From contig JAIEPD010000027.1 in the NCBI GenBank assembly GCA_019749935.1, positions 1 through 64,000 on the forward strand: a DNA stretch of 64,000 nucleotides, read 5' to 3'. The position numbers were made by a program, and so were the translations under genes. Positions 37,691 to 45,745 of the stretch are shown here, piece by piece. The notes beneath the pieces were generated by a model, which did not search any database, was not told the DNA's origin, and saw nothing but the letters and a program-made list of their open reading frames with translations. This stretch comes from Alphaproteobacteria bacterium (lineage in GTDB: Bacteria; Pseudomonadota; Alphaproteobacteria; Paracaedibacterales; CAIULA01). Every line of letters starts with the position of its first letter. Positions within the stretch are counted from its first letter, which is position 1.

Positions 37691-38826
37691 TGAGTACATT
37701 CAACACCTACTCTCTTCTTACAGTTCATCTTGATGCAATCGCGTCTAACTATCGGTATCTACGCAACCTTGTAAACCCATCAATTTGTGCCAGTGTTCTA
37801 AAGGCTGATAGTTATGGCCTTGGAGCTGAAGTCATTGCTCCTCTTCTCTATAATGAAGGGTGCCGACATTTTTTTGTAGCCTATACCAATGAGGCTGTAG
37901 CGTTAAAAAACGCATTATCTCGTTTTGAGAAAAATTCACATATTTACGTTCTTAATGGTCCGTACTTAAAAGGATGGCAAAGTTACTATCATCACAATCA
38001 ATTGATCCCCGTCCTTAATGACCTTGATGCTGTGCAAGAATGGCAAAGTTATGCCATTGAAATCACTGAAAAGATGCCTTCTGTTTTACATTTTGACACC
38101 GGGATGAAAAGATTAGCGATCCCATTTAAAGAATTTTTAGAGCTCCTTCAAAATCAACCGGATTGCCTTGATATACGACTTATAATGAGCCATCTTTCTT
38201 GCGCAGATGAAAAAGCGCATCCAGCTAATCTTGAACAACTTTCTAGAGTAAATTCTATCAAAAAACAGTATCCCCATCTTCCGCTCAGTTTAGCAAGTTC
38301 AGGAGGTATTTTCTTAGGCCCAAATTATTATTTTGATATGGCTCGCCCTGGAATGGCATTGTATGGCTATAATTCTGCGTTTGAAAACGCGAATCAATTA
38401 ATACCCTGCGTAGAATTAGAAGCTATGATTCTTCAAATTCAAGACGTAAAAGCCAATGAATATGTTGGGTATAATAGAACATTTCAAACAAAATCTCCTT
38501 CAAAACTAGCAACACTTGCCATTGGTTATGCAGATGGCGTACCATGGGCAATAAGTAATCAGGGTGGCTATGTCCTTATAAAGGGTAAAAAAGCTCCCAT
38601 AGTTGGCAGAGGATCCATGGATCTTATTAGTGTAGATGTAACTGGTATTCCAAATATTTCTGTTGGAGACTGGGCTAATTTGCTTGGCAATGAAATAACT
38701 TTAGATGATTGGGCAAAGGCTGCAAGATCTTCAAATTATGAGCTTCTTTTAAAACTTGGGAAACGGCTACGTAAAGTTTATGCAACACAAAATCAACAAC
38801 ATGGATTAGAGTCAGTATCGTGTTAA
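37690..38826 (+). CDS. alr: Alanine racemase
   Basis: PLP enzyme making D-alanine for peptidoglycan. The PLP lysine is in SVLKADSYGLGAEV (near residue 39) and the catalytic tyrosine in YVGYNRTF near residue 259. RGSMDLISVDVT is the C-terminal barrel signature. 378 residues. It overlaps ruvB by one base and mlaE by seven, so the run ruvA-ruvB-alr-mlaE-mlaF is probably one transcript. Confidence 0.94.
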   Translation: MSTFNTYSLLTVHLDAIASNYRYLRNLVNPSICASVLKADSYGLGAEVIAPLLYNEGCRHFFVAYTNEAVALKNALSRFEKNSHIYVLNGPYLKGWQSYYHHNQLIPVLNDLDAVQEWQSYAIEITEKMPSVLHFDTGMKRLAIPFKEFLELLQNQPDCLDIRLIMSHLSCADEKAHPANLEQLSRVNSIKKQYPHLPLSLASSGGIFLGPNYYFDMARPGMALYGYNSAFENANQLIPCVELEAMILQIQDVKANEYVGYNRTFQTKSPSKLATLAIGYADGVPWAISNQGGYVLIKGKKAPIVGRGSMDLISVDVTGIPNISVGDWANLLGNEITLDDWAKAARSSNYELLLKLGKRLRKVYATQNQQHGLESVSC

Positions 38827-39596
38827 ATGTATTAGAAAATATTGGACATATCGTTTTGCTATTTTTTGGCAACTGTGGTCGGATTTCATTGTTCTTTTTA
38901 AATAGCATCCGCCATGGTTTACAACCACCATGGTATGGAAGACAGTTCTTAAGTCAGCTTGTACAAATAGGTTATTTCTCGCTTCCTGTTGTTGGTTTAA
39001 CCGCAATTTTTACAGGCATGGTTTTAGCCCTTCAAAGTTATACAGGGTTTTCTCGTTTTTCAGCTGAAAGCGCTGTTGCAACTGTTGTTGTCTTGTCAAT
39101 GACCAGAGAACTTGGGCCTGTCCTTGCTGGCCTTATGGTTGCAGGACGTGTTGGTGCATCTATGGCAGCTGAAATCGGCACCATGAGAGTCACGGAGCAA
39201 ATCGATGCTCTTACGACTCTTTCCACAAACCCACTTAAATATTTAGTTGCACCGCGCATTCTTGCTGGATTTATCATGTTACCAGCGTTAGTGATTGTTG
39301 CAGACATAATTGGTGTTTTCGGTGGTTATATTGTTGGCGTTTACAAGCTTGGATTTAACCCAGCTAACTACATTCAACAAACATGGAAATATCTCGTCGC
39401 AGACGACGTTATTTCTGGCCTTATAAAAGCATCTGTTTTTGGTGTTATTATAACATTGATGGGCTGCTATCATGGTTATCATTCAGCAAGAGGCGCAGAG
39501 GGTGTTGGGCGCGCTACAACTAATGCTGTTGTTTCTTCTTCTATTTTGATTTTAATTATGAACTATGCCCTAACAGCCCTTTTATTTGAGAAATAG
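38820..39596 (+). CDS. mlaE: MlaE-family lipid ABC transporter permease
   Basis: Inner-membrane permease of the Mla phospholipid transport system that keeps outer-membrane lipid asymmetry. 258 residues with about five membrane segments; family blocks ELGPVLAGLMVAGRVGASMAAEIGTMRVTEQIDAL and YHGYHSARGAEGVGRATT are clear. GTG start inside the alr stop region (7-base overlap). mlaF follows after 5 bases. No mlaD or mlaC gene is adjacent. Confidence 0.94.
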   Translation: MLNVLENIGHIVLLFFGNCGRISLFFLNSIRHGLQPPWYGRQFLSQLVQIGYFSLPVVGLTAIFTGMVLALQSYTGFSRFSAESAVATVVVLSMTRELGPVLAGLMVAGRVGASMAAEIGTMRVTEQIDALTTLSTNPLKYLVAPRILAGFIMLPALVIVADIIGVFGGYIVGVYKLGFNPANYIQQTWKYLVADDVISGLIKASVFGVIITLMGCYHGYHSARGAEGVGRATTNAVVSSSILILIMNYALTALLFEK

Positions 39597-39601
39597 ATTT
39601 T

Positions 39602-40366
39602 ATGAGCAATACTCCCATTATCCGCGTTGAAAATTTAACTAAATCTTTTGGTTCAAATAAAGTTTTAGATAATCTTAGTTTTGAGCTTTTTGAAAAAGAA
39701 TCTTTTGTTGTTATTGGAGGATCTGGAACCGGAAAATCTGTTCTTATTAAATGCATTTTAGGTCTTTTGCAAGCTGACAGTGGAAAGATCTTAATCAAAG
39801 GCCAAGATATTACGACAATGTCATTTTCACAGCGCCAGGAACTATTGACGCATTTTGGCATGCTCTTTCAGGGAGGTGCTCTTTTTGACAGCATGACGGT
39901 CTCTGAAAATGTTGCCTTTGGTCTTGTGCAGGGTATGGGAATGGATAAAACAAAAGCCAGAAAAATTGCCATTGAAAAACTAAAAGCAGTTGATTTATCC
40001 CCTTCTGTTGCAGATATTTTTCCAGCTGAGCTTTCAGGGGGCATGCAAAAACGAGCCGCGCTTGCCCGTGCAATTGCCACAAACCCAGAAGTTATCTTTT
40101 TTGATGAACCCACAACTGGCCTTGATCCTATTGTAAGCGGAACGATTAATGATCTTATCATCCGCTGCGTTCGTGACCTTGGGGCAAGCGCTATTTCCAT
40201 TACACACGATATTAATAGCTTACGCAAAATTGCTGATCGGGTTGGTCTTCTTTTTAAAGGAAAACTGATTTGGACTGGAACTGTCCAAGAAATGGATAAA
40301 ACCGACAACCCTTACGTCCATCAATTCATTAATGGATTGACCGATGGGCCTTTTACACACAGTTAA
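39602..40366 (+). CDS. mlaF: MlaF-family lipid ABC transporter ATPase
   Basis: ATPase partner of MlaE. Walker A GGSGTGKSVLIK, signature LSGGMQKRAALARAIATNP, Walker B IFFDEPTTGLDP and the switch histidine in SITHDINSL. The Met in SGGMQKR is typical for MlaF. 254 residues. Confidence 0.94.
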   Translation: MSNTPIIRVENLTKSFGSNKVLDNLSFELFEKESFVVIGGSGTGKSVLIKCILGLLQADSGKILIKGQDITTMSFSQRQELLTHFGMLFQGGALFDSMTVSENVAFGLVQGMGMDKTKARKIAIEKLKAVDLSPSVADIFPAELSGGMQKRAALARAIATNPEVIFFDEPTTGLDPIVSGTINDLIIRCVRDLGASAISITHDINSLRKIADRVGLLFKGKLIWTGTVQEMDKTDNPYVHQFINGLTDGPFTHS

Positions 40367-40386
40367 AGTTAAGAGCTAGACACCTT

Positions 40387-41634
40387 ATGATTTCCTTTCA
40401 ATTTATGGATGCAATGCACATGACCAATTTGGCTAATGACAAAATCTCGCCCATTAGAGAAAAAGCTGAGAAAACTTTGGCATATCTAAAGAATTTGCCA
40501 AATACATTACCGTTGATAAAAAGGCTAAATGATGATCTGACAGAAATTGAGGCAAAAGCTCAGTATTTTAAAAAGTTTGATGACGTTGTGATTTTAGGAA
40601 CAGGCGGGTCAAGCCTTGCAGGTCAAGCGATTACAGCTCTTCGCGAAACGATTGCCCCAAGGCTTCATTTTTTGGACAATATAGATTCTTACACATTTTC
40701 AAAAACGTTAGGGAAGCTAGATAAGACAAAAACCGGCATTATCGCCATTTCCAAATCAGGGAATACGGCTGAAACATTAATGCAGCTATTGACTTGCATT
40801 CAATTGTGGGATCAAACCAAAATCAAAGAACAGTTTTTGATCATTAGCGAAAATTCAAACAATGCCATCAGGGAAGTTGCAAAAAAATATGCTATTTCCT
40901 GTCTTGATCACCCGAATGATGTAGGTGGACGTTTTTCAGCCTTTACTGTTGTTGGCATGTTACCGGCCTTTATTGCTGGTATGGATGCCAGGGCTTTTAG
41001 GCAAGGCGCCATTGAAACTGTTGATATGTTAAAGGCATCAACTCTTGAAAACTGCGCCCCTTTAATTGGCGCCTCTATTCAGACCGTTTTTGCTAAGCAA
41101 AACATCAATCAAAGCATTATGTTTGTTTATTGTGATCGCCTTCAGCTTTTTGCTAGCTGGTATTGTCAGCTTTGGGCCGAAAGTTTGGGTAAGAAAAATA
41201 AACAAAACACAGCTTCTGGAACAACTCCAGTCCGTGCTCTTGGAACTGTTGATCAGCATTCACAGCTCCAACTTTATCTTGGCGGCCCTAAGGATAAGTT
41301 TTTCACCTTTATCACCTTAGAAAATCAGCCCCCTCTTCCCGCTCTTTCTCTGACAGGGTTTGATCATCCTGCTATTATGACACTGAGTGGAAAAAAAATG
41401 GGTGATTTGATGATTGCAGAACAACGCGCTACCATTGACACCATGCGAAACCAAAGCTGCCCCTTAAGACAGCTTCAAATAAAAGAGCTTGATGTCACAA
41501 ACCTTGGGGCATTAATGATGCACTTCATCTTAGAAACCATTGCCGCATCCGAACTGCAAGAAGTGGACCCATTTGATCAACCCGCTGTTGAGGATGGTAA
41601 AAAGCTAGCGTTAGAGTATTTAAAGGCGGCTTAA
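40387..41634 (+). CDS. pgi: Glucose-6-phosphate isomerase
   Basis: Interconverts glucose 6-phosphate and fructose 6-phosphate. SIS-domain phosphate loops ILGTGGSSLAG and ISKSGNTAETL, VGGRFSAFT, ESLGKKNKQ and the late DQHSQLQL block are present. 415 residues, a short form compared with the roughly 550-residue enterobacterial enzyme but common in alphaproteobacteria. A substrate imported by the antiporter at 8069 could feed it. 20 bases after mlaF. Confidence 0.92.
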   Translation: MISFQFMDAMHMTNLANDKISPIREKAEKTLAYLKNLPNTLPLIKRLNDDLTEIEAKAQYFKKFDDVVILGTGGSSLAGQAITALRETIAPRLHFLDNIDSYTFSKTLGKLDKTKTGIIAISKSGNTAETLMQLLTCIQLWDQTKIKEQFLIISENSNNAIREVAKKYAISCLDHPNDVGGRFSAFTVVGMLPAFIAGMDARAFRQGAIETVDMLKASTLENCAPLIGASIQTVFAKQNINQSIMFVYCDRLQLFASWYCQLWAESLGKKNKQNTASGTTPVRALGTVDQHSQLQLYLGGPKDKFFTFITLENQPPLPALSLTGFDHPAIMTLSGKKMGDLMIAEQRATIDTMRNQSCPLRQLQIKELDVTNLGALMMHFILETIAASELQEVDPFDQPAVEDGKKLALEYLKAA

Positions 41635-41652
41635 GGGCAGTTAGACTAACAT

Positions 41653-42114
41653 TTAAGAATCATTACAGTCATGAATGAAAATGGCGTAATTAGGATGAAA
41701 AAAACCTGGTAATGCGCTATTGAGCCATGACGAGAAAATAAGGTGGATTGGAATCGTTTCCGGTTTATTTTCATTTTCACTAACTGTTAAGCGATTTGTG
41801 GAAGGTTGAATCCAAGCTTCGATAAAAGACCAATTAACCTCATAAGCCATGCCTGCTTTTTTCTTAACACAGCTTCGCGGCCGAACAATAATAGACTTAT
41901 AACGAACTGGCTTAGAAAGAGGCGTTTTAAATGTCTGAGTCTTTCCTGTTTCTTTATCCAAAATCTTTAAGGTTACCATTTGAGTAGTCTTTGAGGATTT
42001 TTGTGGGCTTGTGTTGAATGAATCTTTTGTGTAAGCAAAAGATTCTTTTGCAAACAATCCCAATGCTATACAAATATACCCAATGTATCTAAAGATGCCT
42101 TGATAACCATGCAA
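41653..42114 (-). CDS. DUF2155-domain exported protein
   Basis: The C-terminal 120 residues match DUF2155, an alphaproteobacterial periplasmic family: VTLKILDKETGKTQTF, SIIVRPRSCVKK, NWSFIEAWI and IFSSWLNSALPGFFHPNYAIFIHDC. A signal-peptide-like stretch (YIGYICIALGLFAKESFA) precedes it. The open frame runs up to 42270, but its first 50 codons are translated repeat sequence (SASRNDE and so on), so I place the start at TTG 42114; there is no ATG and no clear SD. Repeat insertion may have replaced the original start. Function unknown. Confidence 0.75.
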   Translation of the reverse strand: MHGYQGIFRYIGYICIALGLFAKESFAYTKDSFNTSPQKSSKTTQMVTLKILDKETGKTQTFKTPLSKPVRYKSIIVRPRSCVKKKAGMAYEVNWSFIEAWIQPSTNRLTVSENENKPETIPIHLIFSSWLNSALPGFFHPNYAIFIHDCNDS

Positions 42115-42149
42115 CTTCGTTGCTTGCCATGACAAAGTAATTGAGTCCT

Positions 42150-42231
42150 CGTGACCGAGATCGAAGCGTTGTGGGTGAGGATCCAGTTTTACTTCGTCAT
42201 TACGAGAAGCGGAGCTCCTTCGTAATCCAGG
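42150..42231. repeat. Two direct units of the ATCCAG repeat family
   Basis: Units at 42150-42186 and 42195-42231 both run CGT(C)A...GAG...GAAGCG...ATCCAG, in the same orientation and 8 bases apart. They match the right arm of the palindrome at 28409-28438. They lie at the 5' end of the DUF2155 reading frame. Confidence 0.65.
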
Positions 42232-42361
42232 TATTTTCAAGTACGTTGAGTATATCCACACAATTAACAAACCTAGCTTTGTTTTGAAACTATATCTCTA
42301 CCTATTAGGCTAACACGAAATATAAAATTTAAAATAATTTTTTGATTATGTTGTCAGAGAA

Positions 42362-42395
42362 AAAACAAGCCTCCTTTTAAAGGGAGGCTTGTTTT
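42362..42395 (-). terminator. Rho-independent terminator
   Basis: A perfect 13-bp stem (AAAACAAGCCTCC / GGAGGCTTGTTTT) with an 8-base loop. On the minus strand the 3' arm runs into a T-tract, so it ends transcription of the broken gene at 42421-44113 before DUF2155. Confidence 0.85.
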
Positions 42396-42420
42396 GCTTT
42401 TTCACATTCTAATTATTGAA

Positions 42421-42825
42421 TTAGAGCGCTGATTCTCTGTCTTGCACATTACCCCAGGAATCTTTGTATTCACCAGTTGATGGATCATATGCCCAACCAC
42501 GAGTTAATTCAGTTGCATACCTTGTTGGATGCACTGGGAAAGTCGGTATAACTGGTGCCTGTGTACCAACAACCACTTCCTCTACTTTAGGTATATGGCG
42601 ACTAACCATAGTTCCATGATGAAGAGAGGCTTTTGCAGGACTTATCGCTTTTTGAATATTATCGGACATAGCCTGCAATACACGCAAGTTAAAATGTCTT
42701 GCTATAATGCGCTGAATTATTTCGACAAATTCACTATAAGAAGAGTTTGCCACTATACTTCCCACAATAGAAGAATTCCATGAATGGATATCTCTTTCAG
42801 TTGCTTGCAATAAACGATAGGCCAT
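42421..42825 (-). CDS. C-terminal remnant of the broken exported protein
   Basis: An open frame of 134 codons from an internal ATG (MAYRLLQATERDIHSWNSS...) to a C-terminus rich in Pro, Thr and Tyr (GWAYDPSTGEYKDSWGN). The frame extends upstream without a stop to the TGA at 42982, so the ATG is only an internal methionine. Not likely translated on its own; no SD is seen. Confidence 0.5.
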   Translation of the reverse strand: MAYRLLQATERDIHSWNSSIVGSIVANSSYSEFVEIIQRIIARHFNLRVLQAMSDNIQKAISPAKASLHHGTMVSRHIPKVEEVVVGTQAPVIPTFPVHPTRYATELTRGWAYDPSTGEYKDSWGNVQDRESAL

Positions 42826-43096
42826 CCCTAAAGAGTTAGGAGGGACAGCTGCGTCTAAAACAGCTCCATCTAAGCCAAAACCATAGAGACTTAAGATTTC
42901 ATTAAAGACAACTTGTGGTCCTCTATTTTCAGTACGCTCCCAGGTCTCTTCTAAATCTACTGCCCCTTCTTCACTCAGAGCTCATATTTCATTTCCTGGA
43001 GTTAAAAACATAAGTTTATAGTTTTCTGCTTGCGGATAGACTGTAACGCTTCCTACAATACAGCCAAGTGAATCTACATCTTCTTTTATGCTCTTT

Positions 43097-44113
43097 TTAA
43101 AAGGTATACCCTAAATAATCCAGCATCGCCCCATAAGACTCCAAAAAGCCACGTGGTTCTAAAGGATTAAGTTCATAATTACCAGCGGGTGTCTTTTTAT
43201 AATAAGCTGTCGGTAAATCTCTTGAGGTAAAGCGTGGATCAGGAACCTCTAATGCAATCATTAGTTTATAGATAAAGGCTTGAGGGTGGAATTTTCCAGG
43301 TTTTGCAGAATCTAAACCCACAATTAACTCAGGCCCTATGCCCATTGCGTGCAACAAAGGGGCCATATAATCTAAGGGGCTAATGATGGTGCCTCTTTCC
43401 CATACCTCTAATGGCAAACCCCGATATCTCTCGGCAAGTCTGTCCAGAAATCCCGCACTGTTTGTTTCCAGAGGAACATCGCAAAGATTATAAACTGTCC
43501 TAAATTTGTTATAGATCATATGCACAAACTTATCTCTTTGGGATTGAGCTTCTGAAGATTGTTCTCTTGTAAGTCTCTCTACTTCTTCATTAGCCTTTCT
43601 CACAGCATTAGTGAAAACAGCAAAGTTTTGTTGTAAAGCTTCAATACTTTCTACCAAGACATCTAACCGACGTCTTGTTGCCGCAATATCATCAGGATGT
43701 TCAAGCATTTTTAAACTCTCATCCAGACTACTTTTTTCCGCTTTAAATTCTGCCAACTTGCTTGCTTTTTCTCCATCCTTACCCACGTAAGAATTAGCAA
43801 GCACACGCTGCCGTTCAATCTTTCCAAATTTCTTTTTTGCCTCCGCCAATCTATAAGGAAGCACATCACTATTTGCCCCAAACCAATATTGTTTGGCTTC
43901 ATGGATTCTATCTTGTATTTCAACAGATGCAGCTTGATGTTTATAATAACTGCCGCGAACTCGAGAATCCCTTGTAAAATGCGCTAATCTTTCTGCATCT
44001 ACAACTGGCTCATAAGAGACAGCATCAACTCCACTCGCAACCACTTCCAATGCTGTCCCGCTGACAACTGTGATTAACAGAAACGCTTTTAATATCTTTT
44101 GATATTTCAACAT
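43097..44113 (-). CDS. N-terminal 338-residue part of the broken exported protein
   Basis: A signal peptide (MLKYQKILKAFLLITVVSG...VVASG, about 27 residues) is followed by a long helical, probably coiled-coil region (about 50-215; EKASKLAEFKAEKSSLDESL; VRKANEEVERLTREQSSEAQSQRDK) and then a mixed domain (LLHAMGIGPELIVGLDSAKPG). No family recognised. It may still be made and exported, but it lacks the C-terminal 225 residues of the ancestral product. Confidence 0.65.
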   Translation of the reverse strand: MLKYQKILKAFLLITVVSGTALEVVASGVDAVSYEPVVDAERLAHFTRDSRVRGSYYKHQAASVEIQDRIHEAKQYWFGANSDVLPYRLAEAKKKFGKIERQRVLANSYVGKDGEKASKLAEFKAEKSSLDESLKMLEHPDDIAATRRRLDVLVESIEALQQNFAVFTNAVRKANEEVERLTREQSSEAQSQRDKFVHMIYNKFRTVYNLCDVPLETNSAGFLDRLAERYRGLPLEVWERGTIISPLDYMAPLLHAMGIGPELIVGLDSAKPGKFHPQAFIYKLMIALEVPDPRFTSRDLPTAYYKKTPAGNYELNPLEPRGFLESYGAMLDYLGYTF

Positions 44114-44225
44114 TTTTCTCTTCTATTGGTATTATTAAAAATACTTGGTGAGTATCTTGGTCCAAGCCATGGAAAAGAAGTTAAAAAAATAAAGATATTT
44201 AATATAGAAAGGGAAACCTAAGGTT

Positions 44226-44353
44226 TATACCCAATGAATTTCAAAAGACCTGCAGAAAAATGAGGGCCGAGGCGCCTAAGTGTATATAAAATACAGGCGC
44301 ACCGAAGGTTCCCGAAATTTAACGAACAGGTATTTTGAAAGGCGAAGGGTATA
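44226..44353. repeat. 128-bp symmetric inverted repeat element
   Basis: Outer arms TATACCC (44226-44232) and GGGTATA (44347-44353), then 6-base spacers on each side, then TTTCAAAAGACCTG (44239-44252) and CAGGTATTTTGAAA (44327-44340) with one mismatch. The 74-base centre holds another hairpin around GCGCCT...AGGCGC (44272-44300). The right end abuts the smpB stop codon. It looks like a MITE- or REP-type palindrome. It is not tmRNA: no tRNA-like T-arm and no resume tag were found. Confidence 0.7.
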
Positions 44354-44836
44354 TTAATTATCACCTTTTAAGATCCTAGCCTTATCACGGGACCAATCAC
44401 GGTCTTTAATTGTCTGACGTTTATCAACCACATTTTTCCCTTTGCCTAATGCGATTTCAACCTTCGCTTTTCCTTTTTCATTAAAATAAATGGACAAAGG
44501 AACTAACGTCATACCTTTTTTATTTACAGATCCTAAGAATTTTCTGATTTGCCGTTTATGCAGTAATAATTTCCTGGGACGCTTTGGAAAATGATTAAAT
44601 TGATGAGCCTCTAAATATTCAGGAATGTTGGCATTAAATAGATAGATCTCACCTGCAAATTCACCGCCCATTTCACCCGCATAAGACTCATTAATACTTG
44701 CTTTTCCAAAACGAAGGGATTTTACCTCACTACCACTAAGCATAATACCAGCCTCTACGGTTTCTATGATTTCATAGTCAAACCGGGCTCGCCTATTCTG
44801 AGCAACTGTTTTAAAAGTAGGAGGTGTCTTTGCCAT
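44354..44836 (-). CDS. smpB: SsrA-binding protein SmpB
   Basis: RNA-binding partner of tmRNA in trans-translation. [14 protein letters not shown] at the N-terminus, [15 protein letters not shown], and the C-terminal [24 protein letters not shown] tail are all typical. 160 residues, normal. It follows dapA by 3 bases, a common alphaproteobacterial pair. Confidence 0.96.
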   Translation of the reverse strand: MAKTPPTFKTVAQNRRARFDYEIIETVEAGIMLSGSEVKSLRFGKASINESYAGEMGGEFAGEIYLFNANIPEYLEAHQFNHFPKRPRKLLLHKRQIRKFLGSVNKKGMTLVPLSIYFNEKGKAKVEIALGKGKNVVDKRQTIKDRDWSRDKARILKGDN

Positions 44837-44839
44837 TTC

Positions 44840-45712
44840 TTAAATAACCCCTAGGCCCTTCAAAGCCTTATTTACCTTTTCTTCTGTACTCGATGCGATT
44901 GGTAATAAGGGCAAACGTAACTCATTTTGGATTTTCCCCATAGCGGATAGCGCATACTTAACAGGGCATGGATTTGTTTCTAAAAACAGTGACTGGCACA
45001 ATTCTGTCATTTTCTGAGTTAATGTCACAAAATCAATCATATTTTTGCCCCTCCAAGCATCTATTAGCTGCCGACATAGCTTTGGAACAACGTTTCCTGC
45101 AACTGAGATGCTACCATCTCCGCCTTGCGCTAAATAAGCAGAAGTAAAAGGATCATCCCCGCACAATAAACTTATTTTCTTTTTCAAACGACTGCGCATT
45201 ACAGAGGGTCTGCTCATGTCATCCGTTGAATCTTTCAAACCAACCACGTTTTCTAATTCAGAAAGTTTAAGTAATAAATCAACAGATACTTCAACAACAG
45301 CTCTTCCTGGATTACTATAAATAATCATTGGAATATCGACGCTCTTGTTTATTTGAGAAAAATGTTGATATAATCCTAGTTGAGAGGGTTTTACATAAAA
45401 AGGTGTTGTTGCTAAAATACCATCAGCTCCCAGGCGTTTAGCTTCAAGGGCCATGTGTACTGCTTCTTCAGTGGAAGGGGATCCGCAACTTACAATAATA
45501 GGAATACGTTTATTTGCCGTTTCTTTAATAATAGAAAAAATGTGGTTTCGTTCCTGTTGATTTAAAAGGTTTCCTTCGCCAGTTGAGCCACCAACAACAA
45601 TCCCTTGTGTGCCCTCGTTGCAGTGCCATGAAACTAAATTTTGTAAAGACTTTTCATCAATTTTACCCTTTTGAAATGGGGTTACTAATGCGACAATTGA
45701 ACCTTGGAACAT
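44840..45712 (-). CDS. dapA: 4-hydroxy-tetrahydrodipicolinate synthase
   Basis: First committed enzyme of diaminopimelate/lysine synthesis, needed for peptidoglycan. The Schiff-base lysine is in NVVGLKDSTDD, the pyruvate loop is GGSTGEGNLL, and YSNPGRAVVEV holds the arginine that binds substrate. The open frame continues up to 45886, but the enzyme begins at MFQGSIVALVTPF, so ATG 45712 is used. About 291 residues, normal. Divergent from slt. Confidence 0.95.
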   Translation of the reverse strand: MFQGSIVALVTPFQKGKIDEKSLQNLVSWHCNEGTQGIVVGGSTGEGNLLNQQERNHIFSIIKETANKRIPIIVSCGSPSTEEAVHMALEAKRLGADGILATTPFYVKPSQLGLYQHFSQINKSVDIPMIIYSNPGRAVVEVSVDLLLKLSELENVVGLKDSTDDMSRPSVMRSRLKKKISLLCGDDPFTSAYLAQGGDGSISVAGNVVPKLCRQLIDAWRGKNMIDFVTLTQKMTELCQSLFLETNPCPVKYALSAMGKIQNELRLPLLPIASSTEEKVNKALKGLGVI

Positions 45713-45745
45713 TCTTTTACCAATCTTAGAAATGTAGAAATAACA

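Larger units (their letters stand above)
42421..44113 (-). pseudogene. Broken gene for a large exported protein
   Basis: The span is 1,693 bases (3x564+1). Reading from ATG 44113 the frame stops at 43097. The +1 frame, entered between 43097 and 43110 at a CTTTTAAAAAG run, continues sensibly (IPFKKSIKEDVDSLGCIVGS...), meets one in-frame TGA at 42982-42984 (GNEI-stop-ALSEEG), and then runs open to 42421. So one frameshift and one nonsense change split an ancestral protein of about 563 residues. TGA is a normal stop elsewhere here. A terminator at 42362 matches the end of the full span. Confidence 0.75.

Noticed and set aside
42982-42984. In-frame TGA as a tryptophan codon (recoded genetic code)
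   Set aside because: Many intact genes here end in TGA (for example gyrB, mrcA, ruvB), and a frameshift lies in the same gene, so decay is the simpler explanation.
44226-44353. tmRNA (ssrA) beside smpB
   Set aside because: No GTTCGANTC-type T-arm, no acceptor stem pairing ending in CCA, and no tag-coding frame; the symmetry is that of a palindromic repeat.
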